Below are positions 1 through 6,249 of a stretch of 9,824 bases of DNA, one piece after another (within the stretch, counting starts at the first letter, position 1; the number at the start of each line of letters is the position of its first letter). Under the pieces are notes generated by a model. The model was not told where the DNA came from. It saw only the letters and a program-made list of their open reading frames with translations, and did no database searches. The translations under genes were made by a program, and so were the position numbers. This stretch comes from Bacteroidota bacterium (lineage in GTDB: Bacteria; Bacteroidota; Bacteroidia; UBA7662; CANHCV01), in the NCBI GenBank assembly GCA_027488715.1, contig JAIYBD010000128.1:1-9824 (forward strand), read 5' to 3'.

Positions 1-162
1 CACCGAAGCAAGCGATTGTTTTATGAAAAGAATTTCCCGGATTTATTGGGGAAAATGGTTTTTCTACAGGTTGCAGTGGTTGGAAAACGGCTGTTGAAGG
101 GCGATTTAAAACGGGCCTTAGCTGCGTGGAGGGGTTTCTTTAAAAAAACCATGAATGTTTAG
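1..162 (+). CDS. C-terminal end of a probable family 2 glycosyltransferase (5' end off window)
   Basis: An open frame enters the window at base 1 and runs 53 codons to a TAG at 160-162. The peptide begins HRSKRLFYEKNF and ends in a basic, amphipathic tail (AAWRGFFKKTMNV). The Ser-Lys-Arg-x-x-Phe-Tyr-x-Lys-x-Phe pattern resembles the end of GT2 glycosyltransferases, where a His/Ser-rich 'SxRxFYxKxF' segment follows the catalytic GT-A domain and precedes a basic, possibly membrane-associated helix. The catalytic part lies outside the window, so substrate and linkage cannot be inferred. The gene converges on xseB, with 35 bases between the two stop codons. That this is the real end of a gene is fairly clear from the continuous, sensible protein; the glycosyltransferase call is inference from a short tail. 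Confidence 0.5.
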   Translation, partial: HRSKRLFYEKNFPDLLGKMVFLQVAVVGKRLLKGDLKRALAAWRGFFKKTMNV

Positions 163-174
163 GATTTGTCGATG

Positions 175-208
175 AGCCTTCTCCCGTAGAGCTTTCATCA
201 AGGCTTTT
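175..208 (+). terminator. Weak inverted repeat between convergent genes, possible terminator
   Basis: AGCCTT at 175-180 and AAGGCT at 200-205 form a perfect 6-bp stem with a 19-base loop, followed on the plus strand by only a short T run (205-208). It lies 13 bases after the glycosyltransferase stop and overlaps the xseB stop codon. The large loop and short T run make it a poor intrinsic terminator. It is listed because it is the only stem-like element at this convergent junction. Confidence 0.22.
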
Positions 209-395
209 GGTTTTCGTCTGAATTTTGAAGGACATCGTTGATTTCCTTTTCAGCATTTCGCAGTTTTGATTTACAGATTTCGACCAAGTCATTGGCTCGT
301 TTAACTTTTTCTGCCAAATCATCGATGGAGATTTCACCTTGTTCCATCAATTTTACGAGGGTTTGTAGTTCTTCAAATGCTTCTGAGAATTTCAT
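198..395 (-). CDS. xseB: Exodeoxyribonuclease VII small subunit
   Basis: This 65-residue protein is the small subunit of exonuclease VII, the cytoplasmic enzyme that degrades single-stranded DNA from both ends to oligonucleotides. In the known complex several XseB helical hairpins bind each XseA and are needed for stability and activity. The sequence has the family pattern throughout: an N-terminal FSEAFEELQTLVKLMEQGEI segment, then a short turn and a second helix with SIDDLAEKVKRANDLVEICKS, giving the two-helix coiled-coil hairpin. Length is close to the usual 60-80 residues. The ATG (395-393) overlaps the xseA TGA stop in an ATGA arrangement, so translation is probably coupled, which suits subunits of one complex. 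The charged, low-complexity end (SDENQKP) is ordinary. It is the last gene of the minus-strand run. Confidence 0.93.
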   Translation of the reverse strand: MKFSEAFEELQTLVKLMEQGEISIDDLAEKVKRANDLVEICKSKLRNAEKEINDVLQNSDENQKP

Positions 396-1702
396 GGTTT
401 AGTCTTTTCTATTTTACTGATGAGGATTCCATTGGTTACCTCTGTTTCGAGGATGTCGCCAGCCTTGGTTTGTTCGATGGTCGTTACCGATTTTCCATTG
501 AGACGGGTAATGGAGTAACCTCGTTTAAGAACATGGATGGGGCTAAGTAAATGAGTTTTTTCAGATAAGATTTCGATTTGTTGCTGGGTCTTTTGTTGAA
601 TGATTTGAATTTGAGATTTCAGTTGTTGAAACTGTTGCGCTATTCGAAAATCAAATTCATTCACTTTTCCATGCGCAAGGATACTGGCCTTCTGCTGCAA
701 CTGTTGAAGTGAAAATGCTTTGTTCTGAATCTGAAATTGCAGGGTGTTTCGGAACAAACGACTGCTAGAATCGAGTTGATGATTCGACTCCTTCAATTTC
801 TGAAGGGTTAAATGATGGAATCGTTGAAGCATGGATTCCATGGGCTGTTCGAAATTCCGAAATTTTTGCAAGAGTAGTTCGGCTAATTTGGTAGGGGTGA
901 TGGCATTGGTATGTGAAACCATCTCACTTACCGTTTCATTGGTAGAATGCCCAATGCCGGTGAGCACAGGAATGGGAAAATTTGCGATGGATTTGCACAA
1001 TTCCAAATGGTTGTAACAGCTCAATCCAACATCTCCACCGCCTCCGCGAATGATGGCTACGGCATCAAATTTTTCAGCGGTGGTCGCCACTTTTTTCAAT
1101 TGTTCCTGAATTTCAATCGGGGCTTTGTCGCCCTGTAATACGGCTGGGAACAATTGAATGGCAAAATCGTAACCTTCTTTGTTATTTCGAATGACATCGA
1201 TAAAATCCGACCATCCTTTGCTGGTTTCTACGGAAATAACAGCGATTCGTTGGGGAATTAACGCCATGGAAATTTGTTTGTTCCGGTCGTAAATTCCAAG
1301 TTTCTTCAATTCTGCAATCGATTCCATTTTCTCTCGTTCCAAATCGCCCAGCGTTAACATGGGGTCGATGTCTAAAATGGTAAGAGAGAGTCCGTAAGCG
1401 GGTGAATAGGTAATTTTCGCTTCCAACAGAACCTTGATTCCATCTTTGAGCGGTTCCCTTATTTGGGAAATGAATTTGTTTTGAATCCGCTCAAAATCTG
1501 CCTTCCAAATGATGGAGCGCATTTCAGCAACCACCCGGCCCTCCGTTTTTTCTACCAATTCCGGGTACGCATGTCCGGAATGGGAGTAAAAGTTCAATTT
1601 GTTGATTTCGGCTTTGATCCAGTACGAAGAGGAATAACGTTCAGAAATGGTTTTCTGAATGCTCTGAGCCACTTGAAGGAGTGAAAAGACCTTGCGTTCC
1701 AT
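392..1702 (-). CDS. xseA: Exodeoxyribonuclease VII large subunit
   Basis: Catalytic subunit of exonuclease VII (436 residues), acting in the cytoplasm on single-stranded DNA in repair and recombination. Residues about 5-115 form the OB-fold DNA-binding domain (Bacteroidota-style SGHAYPELVEK and EMRSIIWK). The catalytic domain follows, with RGGGGD at about 219-224, GIGHSTNET at 249-257 and TPTKLAE at 269-275. A long Gln/Lys-rich helical region (about 285-385) is where XseB is known to bind, and a terminal RGYS segment with a small beta domain closes the protein. The GIGHSTNET motif differs from the common GHExDxT but keeps the histidine. Start choice: an in-frame GTG at 1708 exists two codons earlier; I prefer the ATG at 1702, which lies 9 bases from the methyltransferase stop. 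The gene overlaps xseB by 4 bases. Confidence 0.93.
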   Translation of the reverse strand: MERKVFSLLQVAQSIQKTISERYSSSYWIKAEINKLNFYSHSGHAYPELVEKTEGRVVAEMRSIIWKADFERIQNKFISQIREPLKDGIKVLLEAKITYSPAYGLSLTILDIDPMLTLGDLEREKMESIAELKKLGIYDRNKQISMALIPQRIAVISVETSKGWSDFIDVIRNNKEGYDFAIQLFPAVLQGDKAPIEIQEQLKKVATTAEKFDAVAIIRGGGGDVGLSCYNHLELCKSIANFPIPVLTGIGHSTNETVSEMVSHTNAITPTKLAELLLQKFRNFEQPMESMLQRFHHLTLQKLKESNHQLDSSSRLFRNTLQFQIQNKAFSLQQLQQKASILAHGKVNEFDFRIAQQFQQLKSQIQIIQQKTQQQIEILSEKTHLLSPIHVLKRGYSITRLNGKSVTTIEQTKAGDILETEVTNGILISKIEKTKP

Positions 1703-1711
1703 CGCCACGAT

Positions 1712-2521
1712 TTATTTCTTGCCCAGCAGGTAGTAACAACTGGTGGTCATGAAATCGCGCAAAATGGGAATTGCAGTGAGGGGCTTCCACAAAACACGGG
1801 TTTTTAATCCGAATTTATCTTCATAAATGGGATTAATGAAGTAGAATTTGGAAGCTACCAATCTCAATTGCGCGTTCTTCACGTATCCATTCATTTGGTT
1901 GATCGTTACGCGCAAATCGTGAATTTCTAACAATTCCTCCTGCATGGACGGAGTTTCGTCGAACTTTTTCAAGAACCATCCATATACACCTCTAGGAAGA
2001 AGGTGAATCCACGGAAGTTTTTTCAACCACTTGTTTTTTGCAATTTGTTGATGTCCGCCAAACGGCATGTAATACGGTGGCCATCCAATGAAAATCAATC
2101 CGTTGGGAGAAAGGTAATTCCGCATGTTTTGAAGGGCTTCCAACTTCGAAGGAATATGCTCAATGACATCTTTCAGAATAATCAAATCGAATTTCCCTTG
2201 GAATTTATTCGACCATTCTGGATCGAAGATATTACCGCAGAAAAGCTCCATATTTCCTTGGTCGATCCAGGTTTTCATGATGGATTTTCCATGTTCAATT
2301 TTATTGCATTCCAAATCCATTCCAATGCAGTGGGCGCCTTTTTCCGCAAAAGGTTGAAGATTTCCGCCTTCGCCGCAGCCCAATTCCAAAATTTTCAAAT
2401 CGGAAATATGCGTTTTTCCACCGGGTTGGTGGTTCATGATAAATGGAAGCGAACTTTTGCGAGTATTGTTCACCAATAGCTCGAGGTATTTCTGAGGGTC
2501 GGTATGAAATTCGTACGGCAT
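1712..2521 (-). CDS. Class I SAM-dependent methyltransferase
   Basis: A 269-residue Rossmann-fold methyltransferase, presumably cytoplasmic. Visible motifs are the SAM-binding glycine loop ELGCGEGGN (46-54), the acidic residue ending strand 2 that contacts the ribose (GMDLE, D69), and motif II/post-II KDVIEHIP (117-124), as in UbiE/Methyltransf_11 proteins. The C-terminal half has an unusual WPPYYMPFGGHQQ stretch (148-159) and a helical, aromatic- and basic-rich tail ending near a hydrophobic segment, a style seen in methyltransferases acting on lipids or glycans, though the substrate cannot be read from sequence. The ATG is one base after the stop of the hydrolase gene (TAA-C-ATG), and xseA starts 9 bases after its own stop, so it is embedded in the operon. 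A glycosyltransferase end at the left edge is on the other strand and need not be related. Family call sure; substrate unknown. Confidence 0.85.
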   Translation of the reverse strand: MPYEFHTDPQKYLELLVNNTRKSSLPFIMNHQPGGKTHISDLKILELGCGEGGNLQPFAEKGAHCIGMDLECNKIEHGKSIMKTWIDQGNMELFCGNIFDPEWSNKFQGKFDLIILKDVIEHIPSKLEALQNMRNYLSPNGLIFIGWPPYYMPFGGHQQIAKNKWLKKLPWIHLLPRGVYGWFLKKFDETPSMQEELLEIHDLRVTINQMNGYVKNAQLRLVASKFYFINPIYEDKFGLKTRVLWKPLTAIPILRDFMTTSCYYLLGKK

Positions 2522-2522
2522 G

Positions 2523-3407
2523 TTACTTTTCGATGAAGTTTAATAGGGTATCGCAATAAGATTTAACGCCCATGATGTAAGGAACCGTTTCGTGTCCAGC
2601 GCCGATAACGGGAACTGCTTTTCCTCCGGTTCCAGCATAATTTTTCCATACAACTTCACCGTGAGTTTTGTAACTAAGGTAATTGTCGGCTGTTCCGTGA
2701 ATCCACAACAACGGTTGTTTGATGCTTTTTACCTGTTCGGCATTGTTTAATTTGGTGTCACCAAAAAAGGAGGCCGGCATATTCAAACCACTGCCATCAT
2801 TGGCCATCACGTCGGTGCCGGCAAATGGCGCTTCAATGATAACTTTTTGAGGTGTAATTGGAGCGCAAGGGCAATGCGCCAACTTGCAGGACGGTGCAGT
2901 GCCCAAACTGAATCCGTAAAAAATCGTACGGCGATTGGTCAATCCACGATCGGCTAACCATTGCAAGCAGGCATTTACATCGGCATACATGTTTTCTTCG
3001 GTGGGAGTTCCTGTGGATCTGCCATAACTGCGATAATCCATCATCAATACTCCATAGCGGTGTTTATGCCCCAGGTTGGCTAGCATCTTAGCTCGCTGAT
3101 AATAATAATCCATGTTTTTGGCATTTCCATGCATGTAAACAATCACGGTATCTTCATCAATGCTCGATGTATCGCCCAAATAAACAGCATAAATCGTTGC
3201 CGTATCACCCAAATTGTCGCTTTTCAATGAGAATAAATAGCGATTTTCAGGAGCAATATCAAAGGTGGAGTCAACTTTGAAATAAGGATCTATCGGAGCG
3301 TTATCCCACAAATATTCATCGCAGGCAAGGTTGTTGAACACATTACGATCCATGCGAATGCAGGACGATAAGCTGAGGATGGTTGTTAACAGTAGTAGAA
3401 TTCTCAT
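2523..3407 (-). CDS. Lipoprotein alpha/beta hydrolase (serine hydrolase, ABHD12/17-like)
   Basis: A 294-residue secreted hydrolase. The N-terminus is a lipoprotein signal: a Leu-rich core followed by lipobox LSSC with the lipidated cysteine at C16, so it should sit on the periplasmic face of a membrane or in the outer membrane. The fold is recognisable: oxyanion-side HGNA (93-96), DYRSYGRSTG (124-133), nucleophile elbow GFSLG (165-169, Ser167), acid in HGTAD (Asp241) and base in GAGHE (His272). This is a complete Ser-Asp-His triad of the ABHD12/ABHD17/YfhR-like branch, known for esterase, thioesterase or lipase activity; the actual substrate is unknown. A short segment after the nucleophile holds three cysteines (C174, C179, C181), and C29, C147 and C285 are further candidates for disulfides in the envelope. 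The start ATG overlaps the stop of the upstream lipoprotein gene by 4 bases, suggesting coupled synthesis. Confidence 0.85.
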   Translation of the reverse strand: MRILLLLTTILSLSSCIRMDRNVFNNLACDEYLWDNAPIDPYFKVDSTFDIAPENRYLFSLKSDNLGDTATIYAVYLGDTSSIDEDTVIVYMHGNAKNMDYYYQRAKMLANLGHKHRYGVLMMDYRSYGRSTGTPTEENMYADVNACLQWLADRGLTNRRTIFYGFSLGTAPSCKLAHCPCAPITPQKVIIEAPFAGTDVMANDGSGLNMPASFFGDTKLNNAEQVKSIKQPLLWIHGTADNYLSYKTHGEVVWKNYAGTGGKAVPVIGAGHETVPYIMGVKSYCDTLLNFIEK

Positions 3408-4069
3408 GGTTTTTTTCGAATGGTTTTCGTGGCAGAAAGATAAATTCCAGCGGCTCCTTTGTTGAACGGCGTAGCATAATAGACAACTTTGCCGCTGTTT
3501 TCAAGGTTCATTCCCATATAACGGAAATCCAATCCGAAATTCCAAGAATGATGCGGTAAACGAGCTCCAATGGTCACGTAAGGCAACCAACGGTTCGTAA
3601 TGGGCTCTCCAAAAGCTCTTGTCGATGCAAGCTCCCACCAACTTCCAGGAGAAACAAACAAGGTCGATTTCTTAACTTTCCAATAAGCGGTTAATTGCGT
3701 TTCTGGCCAAAGTCGAAAGTCGGGGTGATACATGGCTTTTAGGGCATTGATTTGCAACGATCCCGTAAGACCTGGACGTTTTCCTGAAGGGGTTAGAAAT
3801 CCATGGTGAACTCCCAAGTCGATTTGCCAATTCTCAAAAGCCATAGAGGTAAAATGAAGTCCGCCAGAAAGTGTCGTTTTTTCAGTTAATCCGTGATTTA
3901 CGGCGATCGTGGTATTGGGGATGGGGATGGTGAGTCCTGCGAACTCAATGATCGGTCCTCCAAAATGACCTTGAATTTGGGTTTCTCCTTTCGAAAGGGG
4001 CTCAATCACGCGGGTAGGAGTACATCCCAAGGAAAAGGCGATTAAAATTAAAATAGCGAACTGCTTCAT
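3404..4069 (-). CDS. Lipoprotein of unknown function with beta-rich, barrel-like body
   Basis: A 221-residue protein I do not recognise. It begins with a short basic end, a hydrophobic core and lipobox FSLGC, with the probable lipidated cysteine at C16 followed by T-P-T-R. The mature part lacks transmembrane helices and shows alternating polar/hydrophobic stretches with Gly, Trp and Tyr turns (for example GGLHFTSMAF, LTAYWKVKKSTLFV, YVTIGARLPH, FGLDFRYMGM), which look like antiparallel strands of an outer-membrane-type beta structure. The end YLSATKTIRKKP is basic rather than the usual terminal aromatic of a barrel, so a true pore is uncertain. Its stop overlaps the start of the lipoprotein hydrolase (ATGA), and a 30-base gap separates it from trmN6, the largest gap in the run. 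A functional pairing with the hydrolase is inference from coupling and shared envelope location. Confidence 0.75.
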   Translation of the reverse strand: MKQFAILILIAFSLGCTPTRVIEPLSKGETQIQGHFGGPIIEFAGLTIPIPNTTIAVNHGLTEKTTLSGGLHFTSMAFENWQIDLGVHHGFLTPSGKRPGLTGSLQINALKAMYHPDFRLWPETQLTAYWKVKKSTLFVSPGSWWELASTRAFGEPITNRWLPYVTIGARLPHHSWNFGLDFRYMGMNLENSGKVVYYATPFNKGAAGIYLSATKTIRKKP

Positions 4070-4072
4070 AAC

Positions 4073-4088
4073 TTGCTAAGGTAAGCAA
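4073..4088. repeat. Short inverted repeat before the lipoprotein gene
   Basis: TTGCT (4073-4077) and AGCAA (4084-4088) form a 5-bp stem with a 6-base loop, 4 bases from the lipoprotein ATG (4069), in the only sizeable gap of the minus-strand run. It could be a weak hairpin affecting initiation or an operator half-site pair. It is short enough to occur by chance. Confidence 0.22.
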
Positions 4089-4099
4089 AAAAGCCAGCA

Positions 4100-4798
4100 C
4101 TACCGTAAAAAAGGAGCTACCATTTTTTGGTATTCTTCCGTTTTTTCTCCACGTTCGTTATTCACCACCAAGGTTGATTTTTCGGATTGAACCACGGATC
4201 GAACCCACTTCCATAACGTTCTTTTAGGATTCTGATGGGATTTGTTTCGTACTTCGATTTCTTTAGCGCACCACCAACCGTGGGTTCGCCCCCAATAACC
4301 GACCTCCTTGCTCATTTCCGATGGAAAAATGAGGTAAAAGGTGGAATTTTCATGGCTCAACGCAGCCGAAGATTTAAACAATTCCGATAAGGAAAGATCG
4401 GTTTGTTGCCGTGCTTGTTCCCGTTGACTTTCGGAGATTTGTCCGTTAACCTCAAAATAAGGAGGGTTGCTAATCATTACGTCGAACTTTTCAAGCGAGT
4501 TGCCTGCAAATTCTTTGAAGTCGGCGCACTCCACGCTATGGTTAATTCTCCAAGGCATTTGTGCGCCATTGCGTTCACATTCGAGGGCGGCTAGGGGATC
4601 AATTTCTACCGATGTCAACCTGATTTGGTTCGCTTTTTGGGAAAGCATCAGCCCTAAGATTCCACAACCAGCTCCAATGTCAAGGACTTTTTGGTGGTCG
4701 TTCACCTCGGCCCATCCACCCAAGAGCACCGAATCAAACCCAATTTTCATGGCCGATTCTCCATGTTCCAAACCAAAACTTTTAAACTCGAAACGCAT
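4100..4798 (-). CDS. trmN6: tRNA1(Val) (adenine(37)-N6)-methyltransferase
   Basis: A 232-residue SAM-dependent N6-adenine methyltransferase of the YfiC/TrmN6 family, which modifies A37 next to the anticodon of tRNA1(Val) in the cytoplasm. The N-terminal MRFEFKSFGLEHG and KIGFDSVLLGGW segments match the family opening (typically FxFKxFxV followed by MKVxTDGVLLGAW). The SAM-binding loop DIGAGCGILG is at 40-49, the acidic VEID near 64-67, and the catalytic NPPYF motif of N6-adenine/glutamine methyltransferases at 111-115. The C-terminal part ends EEYQKMVAPFLR, like the family's usual EYxxLTxDFYLK end. Start choice: the ATG at 4798 shares one base with the upstream stop (TGATG), favouring it over an in-frame TTG one codon earlier. 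The stop is TAG. The F in place of T in KIGFDSVLL is a family-motif variant, not a loss of a catalytic residue. Confidence 0.87.
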   Translation of the reverse strand: MRFEFKSFGLEHGESAMKIGFDSVLLGGWAEVNDHQKVLDIGAGCGILGLMLSQKANQIRLTSVEIDPLAALECERNGAQMPWRINHSVECADFKEFAGNSLEKFDVMISNPPYFEVNGQISESQREQARQQTDLSLSELFKSSAALSHENSTFYLIFPSEMSKEVGYWGRTHGWWCAKEIEVRNKSHQNPKRTLWKWVRSVVQSEKSTLVVNNERGEKTEEYQKMVAPFLR

Positions 4799-5112
4799 CA
4801 ATGAACAATAAATCGAGGATTTTGAATCAATTTACCAGCCACCAAGGCGGAATCGTTGGATGTCAAATACAAGGTGAAAACGGTATCGTGGTGTTGAACA
4901 ATGCGAATCATCAATGATTCAAAAAAGTCATCTTCAATAAATTGTTTTCGGGCATCCATTAGGGTTCCACGTACGTTTTCCTGCTTAGGATTAATCCATA
5001 TTTCGGCCAAGATTTCTTTTTTTCTTTTTTCGTTTACCCAATGAATCGCAGCCAATAATCCGAAAAAGAGAAAAAAAACGACAGCATTTTTCAACATTCT
5101 GGAACGATTCAT
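4798..5112 (-). CDS. Small membrane-anchored protein of unknown function
   Basis: A 104-residue protein I do not recognise. After a basic start (MNRSRMLKN) there is a single strongly hydrophobic segment at about 10-25 (VVFFLFFGLLAAIHW), without a lipobox, so it is probably a signal anchor with the rest outside the cytoplasm. The body is charged in the first third (NEKRKKEILAEI) and ends in beta-like stretches (HHDTVFTLYLTSND, SALVAGKLI). It is the first gene of the minus-strand run, starting at the divergent spacer, and its TGA shares a base with the trmN6 start, so the two are translationally linked. The link with a tRNA enzyme is probably just operon packing. A real gene is supported by the stop-start junction and clean anchor; function is unknown. 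Confidence 0.68.
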   Translation of the reverse strand: MNRSRMLKNAVVFFLFFGLLAAIHWVNEKRKKEILAEIWINPKQENVRGTLMDARKQFIEDDFFESLMIRIVQHHDTVFTLYLTSNDSALVAGKLIQNPRFIVH

Positions 5113-5145
5113 GTTTACTTGGTTAAATTTAGGTTCGAATTTACA
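5113..5145. promoter_or_regulatory. 33-base divergent spacer with candidate promoter element
   Basis: This is the only space between two divergently transcribed runs, so both promoters must lie here or reach into the gene starts. It contains the palindrome TAAATTTA (5124-5131), which matches the Bacteroidota -7 consensus TAnnTTTG at seven of eight positions and reads the same on both strands. No convincing TTG -33 element at the expected spacing was found for either direction. The promoter role is inferred mainly from gene arrangement. Confidence 0.35.
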
Positions 5146-6249
5146 ATGAAAACTTCATACCGCCTTTTTTCTCTGTTCGGAATCCCCATCTACTTGGGAT
5201 GGACCGTTCTTTTCCTCCCCATCGTATCCACCTTTTTCTTTTTTGATCCAGATCTTTCTCCGGGATGGTGGATTCCTGCCCTGGCATTTTCCATCATCAT
5301 TCCCATTTCGTTTGCTTGGCATGAATTCGGACACGCCTTGATGGTACGTCGTTTTCAAAAAGTTGTTGATTTCATGGAGCTATCGGTGTTGGGCGGAACC
5401 ACCCGATATCGCGAAGAAGATTTATCATCTCGACAATTGGCGTGGGTTCATGCCATGGGGTTAGTTCATACCTTTTTTATTTTGTTTTTAGCTACCATTC
5501 CTTATTTGATGGGTTGGGTAGCTGTTCCAAACGATCTTCAAGAAGGTCAATCGCCAGAATTTTTTCTTCACCTCACCATTTTTGTCAATACGTTCATCTT
5601 CTTTTTCAACCTCATTCCAGCCCAACCTTATGATTTGGGAAAGGTTGTTTTCTATGCCATTAAACATAAGAGGGACGAATTCGTTGCCCAAAAGTGGGCC
5701 GTTCGATTGGGTACATTAACCTCCATTTTATTTGTTGGAATTGGGTTGTACACGGGTTCATTTTTGTTCTATTTTCTCGCAGCTATTTTATTTTTCAATT
5801 CCAGGGTGAAAATGAGAGTTGTTCGGCATTCGGGAAATTTGGAAGAGGCATTCCAAGAATATGAAGAGGAAAAAGTTCGGGAGAACGAGGGTGAAATCGC
5901 CGAAGATCTCATTCGCGAACCCAAAGTAACGCTTTATACCAACGAGTTCGTTGTTCGCGTTCAAGAGTATATCCGAGATGCCATGGAGGAAGTGTTTGTG
6001 GTCCTAGACCCTTCAAAAAAACCATTGGGTTTCGTGGAAAAAGATGGTTTGCTCGATCCCGAAAAGATCAACCAACGCATCGAATCCTTGATGCAGCCTT
6101 GGGCCGCTCCTTTGGAAGAATCTTATTTCATCACCAAAGAATTCCTTCTTCAAGAATTCGAACGCCTCAATGCTCCTGTTTTTCCAGTGATTCGACAAGG
6201 GAAAATGATTGGAGTTGTTTACCAAAAGGACGTTCATGCCTCTTCTTGA
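5146..6249 (+). CDS. Site-2-protease-like M50 membrane metallopeptidase with C-terminal CBS-like region
   Basis: A 367-residue polytopic membrane protein of the M50/S2P family, which cleaves substrates within the membrane. Hydrophobic segments lie at about 12-32, 43-63, 103-126, 141-159 and 190-217. The zinc motif HEFGH (59-63) sits in the second segment as expected, followed by the LGG loop (82-84). The second metal motif reads NLIPAQPYDLG (155-165) instead of the usual NxxPxxPLDGG; Asp163 is present but the Gly after it is Leu. Residues about 260-365 look like a degenerate CBS pair, the second half being clearest (SLMQPWAAPLE, VFPVIRQGKMIGVV), an arrangement known in S2P_M50-like and Rip3-type proteases. 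Start: ATG at 5146 preferred over an in-frame TTG at 5119. The 3' end overlaps the exonuclease gene by 14 bases. Confidence 0.83.
   Translation: MKTSYRLFSLFGIPIYLGWTVLFLPIVSTFFFFDPDLSPGWWIPALAFSIIIPISFAWHEFGHALMVRRFQKVVDFMELSVLGGTTRYREEDLSSRQLAWVHAMGLVHTFFILFLATIPYLMGWVAVPNDLQEGQSPEFFLHLTIFVNTFIFFFNLIPAQPYDLGKVVFYAIKHKRDEFVAQKWAVRLGTLTSILFVGIGLYTGSFLFYFLAAILFFNSRVKMRVVRHSGNLEEAFQEYEEEKVRENEGEIAEDLIREPKVTLYTNEFVVRVQEYIRDAMEEVFVVLDPSKKPLGFVEKDGLLDPEKINQRIESLMQPWAAPLEESYFITKEFLLQEFERLNAPVFPVIRQGKMIGVVYQKDVHASS

Noticed and set aside
2003..2479. Long open frame of 158 codons on the plus strand opposite the methyltransferase gene.
   Set aside because: It lies wholly inside a well-supported methyltransferase gene on the other strand, and its product has no recognisable motif, so it is a shadow frame.
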